Assembly (NCBI GenBank): GCA_032719365.1
Contig: CM064868.1
Span: 13,612,235-13,676,234 of the forward strand
DNA: 64,000 nucleotides
Reading direction: 5' to 3'
Source: Prinsepia uniflora
Taxonomy: Eukaryota > Streptophyta > Magnoliopsida > Rosales > Rosaceae
A program made the position numbers and the translations under genes. Below the pieces are notes generated by a model. It did not search any database. It saw only the letters and a list, made by a program, of their open reading frames with translations, and had not been told where the DNA came from. Shown piece after piece: positions 61,310 through 64,000 of this stretch (positions within the stretch are counted from its first letter, which is position 1; every line of letters begins with the position of its first letter).

Positions 61310-63535
61310 ACTATGTTCCTAGAAAAGCATACAAGTCTTCATTCCCACGAAGAATCCAAAGCCTTTGCCCCCACGTAACACCAAAGCCTTCATCCCTGTG
61401 AAGCATTAAAGTCTTAGCTCCTGCGAAGCATCCAAACATTCGCCTCTGTGAAGCATCCAAGCCTTCGCTCATGTAAAGCATCCTAAGTCTTAGCTTTTGC
61501 AAAGCATCTAAAGATTTTGCCCCTGTGAAGTGCTAACGCCTTCGCCCCTACAAAGTACCAAAGCCTTCGCCCTCGCGAATCCATCCAAAGCCTTTGTTCC
61601 CGTGACGCACCAAAGCCTTTTTCTCTGCAAAGTAGCCAAGCCTTCACTCGTGTGAGGCACCCAAACCTTCACTTCTGTAAAGCATCCAAACCTTCGCCCC
61701 TACGAAGCATCCAAGCCTTCACTCCCGTGAAGCATCCAAAGCCTTTGTTCTCACGAAGCATCCAAAGCCTTCGCCCCCCACAAAGCATTTAAACCCTTTG
61801 CTCTCGCGAAGCATCAAAGCCTTTGCTCCCTCAAAGCATCCAAAACTTTCGCCCCCGCAAAGCACCAAAGCCTTCGTCCCTGCGAAGCATCCAAGAATTC
61901 GCCCTTGGGAAACATCCAAGACTTCGCTTTTACGAAGCATCCAAACCATTGTTTTTGTGAAACATCCTAGCCTTCTCTTCCGCAAAGCATCCAAAGCCTT
62001 CATCCTCTCAAAGCTTCCAAAGCCTTCGCTCTTGTGAAGCGTCCAAGCCTTCGCTCTTGTGAAGCATCCAAAGTCTTCACCCCAGCAAAGCACCAACGCC
62101 TTCGTCCCCACGAAGCATCCAAGCCTTCATTCCTTCAAAGCATCCAAGCCTTCGCTCACAAGAAGCATCCAAAGCCTTAGCCACCGTAAAGCACCAAAGC
62201 CTTCGTCCATGTGAAGCATCTAAGCCTTCACTCCTACGAAGCAACCAAGCCTTCGCCTCTACAAAGCATCCAAGCCTTCGGCTCTGCAAAGCATCCAAGC
62301 CATCACTCCTGTGAAGTATCCTAGCCTTCGTCCCTACGAAGCATCCAAGTCTTTGTTGCCACGAAGCATCCAAGCCTTCACTAATGTGAAGCATCGAAGC
62401 CTTTGCCTCGTGAAGCATCAAAGCTTTCGCTCTCGCTGAGATTCCAAGCCTTCGACCTTGTGGAGTTTCCAAGCTTTCACCCTTGTGGAATGTCCAAGCT
62501 TTCGCCATTGTGGAACGTCCAAGCTTTCACTCTTGCAAAGCATCCAAGCCTTCGTTTTTTTGAATCATCCAAGCCATTACCCCGTTAAGTATCCATGCCT
62601 TCGCCCCACGAAGCATCAAAGCATTCACTCTCGCGAAGTGTCCAAGCCTTCTCTCCTTTAAAGGAACCAAGCCTTCACTCCTGTAAAGCATCCAAACCTT
62701 CGTGTTGTGAAGCATCCAAGCCTTCACCCTACGAAGCATCAAAGTCTTCACCCCCGTAAGGCATCCAATCCTTCGCTCCTACGAAGCACCTAAGCCTTTG
62801 CCCTATGAACAATCCAAGCCTTCGCCATACGAAGCTTCCAAGCCTTCGTCATACGAAGCATCCAAGCCTTCGGTCCTGTGAAGCATTGAAGCCTTTGCCC
62901 CGCGAAGCATCAAAGCTTTTGCTCTCGTTGAGCTTCTAAGCCTTTGACCTTGTGGAGCATCCAAGCCTTCGCCCTTGTGGAACGTCCAAGCCTTCACCCT
63001 TGTGGAGTATCCAAGGCTTCGCTCCTGCAAAGCATCCAAGCCTTCGTTTTTATGAATCATCCAAGCCGCTACCCCATTAAGTATCCATGCCTTTGCCCCA
63101 CGAAGCATCAAAGCATTCACTCTCGCGAAGCGTCCAAGCCTTCTCTCCTTTAAAGCAACCAAGCCTTCGCTCATGCGAAGCATCCAAACCTTCGCGCTAC
63201 GAAGCATCCAAGCATTCACTCATGTGAAGCATCCAAGCCTTCATCCTGCGAAGCATCAAAGTCTTCACCCCCGCAAGGCATCCAAGCCTTCGCTCCTACG
63301 AAGCACCTAAGCCTTTACCCTATGAACAATCCAAGCCTTTGCCATATGAAGCATCCAAGTCTTCGTCATGCAAAACATCAAAGCCTTCGTCATGTGAAGC
63401 ATCCAAGCCTTTGCCATGCGAAACTTCTAGGCCTTCGCCATGCAAAGCATCAAAGCCTTCGTCATGCGAAGCATCCAAACTTTTTCCATGCAAAACTTTC
63501 CTTCTGGAAGCAATCCAAGTCTTCCTTCTAGAAGG
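61310..63535 (+). repeat. Minisatellite of about 25-bp units
   Basis: About 2.2 kb of degenerate head-to-tail units with consensus CGAAGCATCCAAGCCTTCG plus a 6-8-bp variable spacer (units 24-27 bp, some with ccaaagcc). Each unit carries a short dyad (CGAAG and CTTCG). Later units (63330 onward) form a distinct subtype with gtcatgcgaagcat. Long frames on both strands (up to 143 codons, rich in AWMLR or SKPSLL) arise from the repeat and not from selection, as they change frame with unit length. A shorter duplication of a block of units (about 62445-62720 and 62945-63190) is visible. Confidence 0.9.
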
Positions 63536-63940
63536 AATCCAAGATTCTATCTGAAGATCGTTCTAAACCCTTCTTTGAAAGAAAATTGGGGTTAAAATGC
63601 TCTCAATGGATTTCTTGGTCACAATGGGGGAATTCGACAAACTTACAAGTTCGGAAGTTAATTCAAAAAAATAAAAAGTTTGTAAAAGAAACTTCGCACA
63701 TGAATTCAAAATTTTACATGAACAAAATTTTCATTTCTTTATTCGAAATAAGGTTGGCAAATCACATATTGATTTCTTAAACCAAGTATTCAATAGTAGA
63801 ATGAAATTACAATCATGGACAAAAAAAAAACTAATCTATGGAAATTTTATGGGGGAAGAGCATCAACGCCCATCGTCTTCTAGAACTCGGTCCATTCTTT
63901 AGCTGAAGTAAGGGGAAAGTCGTCCAAACATGGGACATTG
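63536..63940. other. Unassigned region right of the minisatellite
   Basis: No recognisable gene. It could be the continuing leader of the gypsy element. The last about 100 bp on the minus strand could be read as VPCLDDFPLTSAKEWTEF with stops, which I cannot assign. Confidence 0.4.
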
Positions 63941-64000
63941 TGTAACGACCCGTCCTGGAAATTAAGATTAAGACGGTGATTAATAAAGGATTAGTGAGCT
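63941..64000 (+). repeat. Start of another LARD-superfamily LTR
   Basis: TGTAACGACCCGTCCTGG followed by a diverged gattaa/gtgattaataaaggatt start region, as in the other LTRs. It is cut by the window end. Confidence 0.75.

Noticed and set aside
61719..63219. Long frames of up to 143 codons with repeats rich in AWMLR or KALMLR
   Set aside because: They follow the 25-bp minisatellite, appear on both strands and several frames, and shift with unit length, so they are not evidence of a repeat protein.
1..64000. tRNA or rRNA genes
   Set aside because: The only tRNA-like matches are primer binding sites of retrotransposons (12-18 bp). No cloverleaf or rRNA block was recognised by eye; a tRNAscan run would settle this.

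Overview
The window is repeat-dominated nuclear DNA of a flowering plant, most likely a eudicot. The reasons are Ty1/copia and Ty3/gypsy LTR retrotransposons primed by initiator-Met tRNA, CACTA (En/Spm) transposase remnants with plant-specific domains, an intron-containing wall-associated receptor kinase, and a captured plant phosphomannose isomerase fragment. The wall-associated kinase (7603-10355, minus strand, three exons) is the only gene that looks intact. Everything else is mobile or repetitive DNA.

Layout. 1-995: decayed copia end (RT tail, RNase H, polypurine tract). 995-5252: an older copia element on the minus strand (5' LTR, PBS, gag, protease, integrase, part of RT), interrupted by a 593-bp solo LTR (1725-2317) with a perfect 5-bp target duplication. 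5264-7185: a DNA-transposon-like unit with about 165-bp inverted arms that carries two exons and an intron of a phosphomannose isomerase gene. 7603-10355: the kinase gene. 11529-14410 and 59605-60642: remains of a CACTA transposon whose transposase remnant is duplicated in tandem with a period near 1247 bp.

The second CACTA copy was split by about 45 kb of nested insertions. The outermost is a minus-strand LTR (14411-59599, target duplication tgttt). Inside it lie (a) plus-strand pieces of a related element (15431-21370); (b) a 28-kb tandem array (21403-49404) of a non-coding LTR element, with five 3.0-kb LTRs alternating with four 3.2-kb internal domains, exact period 6245 bp, and only one target duplication (gttcg) around the whole array; and (c) a separate plus-strand relative (49790-58886, target duplication cattt). 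None of these internal domains encodes gag or pol, but PBS and polypurine tract are kept. They are therefore LARD-type elements that must borrow their proteins.

The right end holds the LTR tail and PBS of a Tat-like Ty3/gypsy element, a leader with two kinds of tandem repeat including a 2.2-kb minisatellite of about 25-bp units, and the first 60 bp of another LTR of the same LARD superfamily (63941 to the end). The most notable discoveries are the tandem LARD array with its phased variants, the bZIP-site cluster in its LTRs, the nesting hierarchy proven by target duplications, and the gene-capturing transposon.
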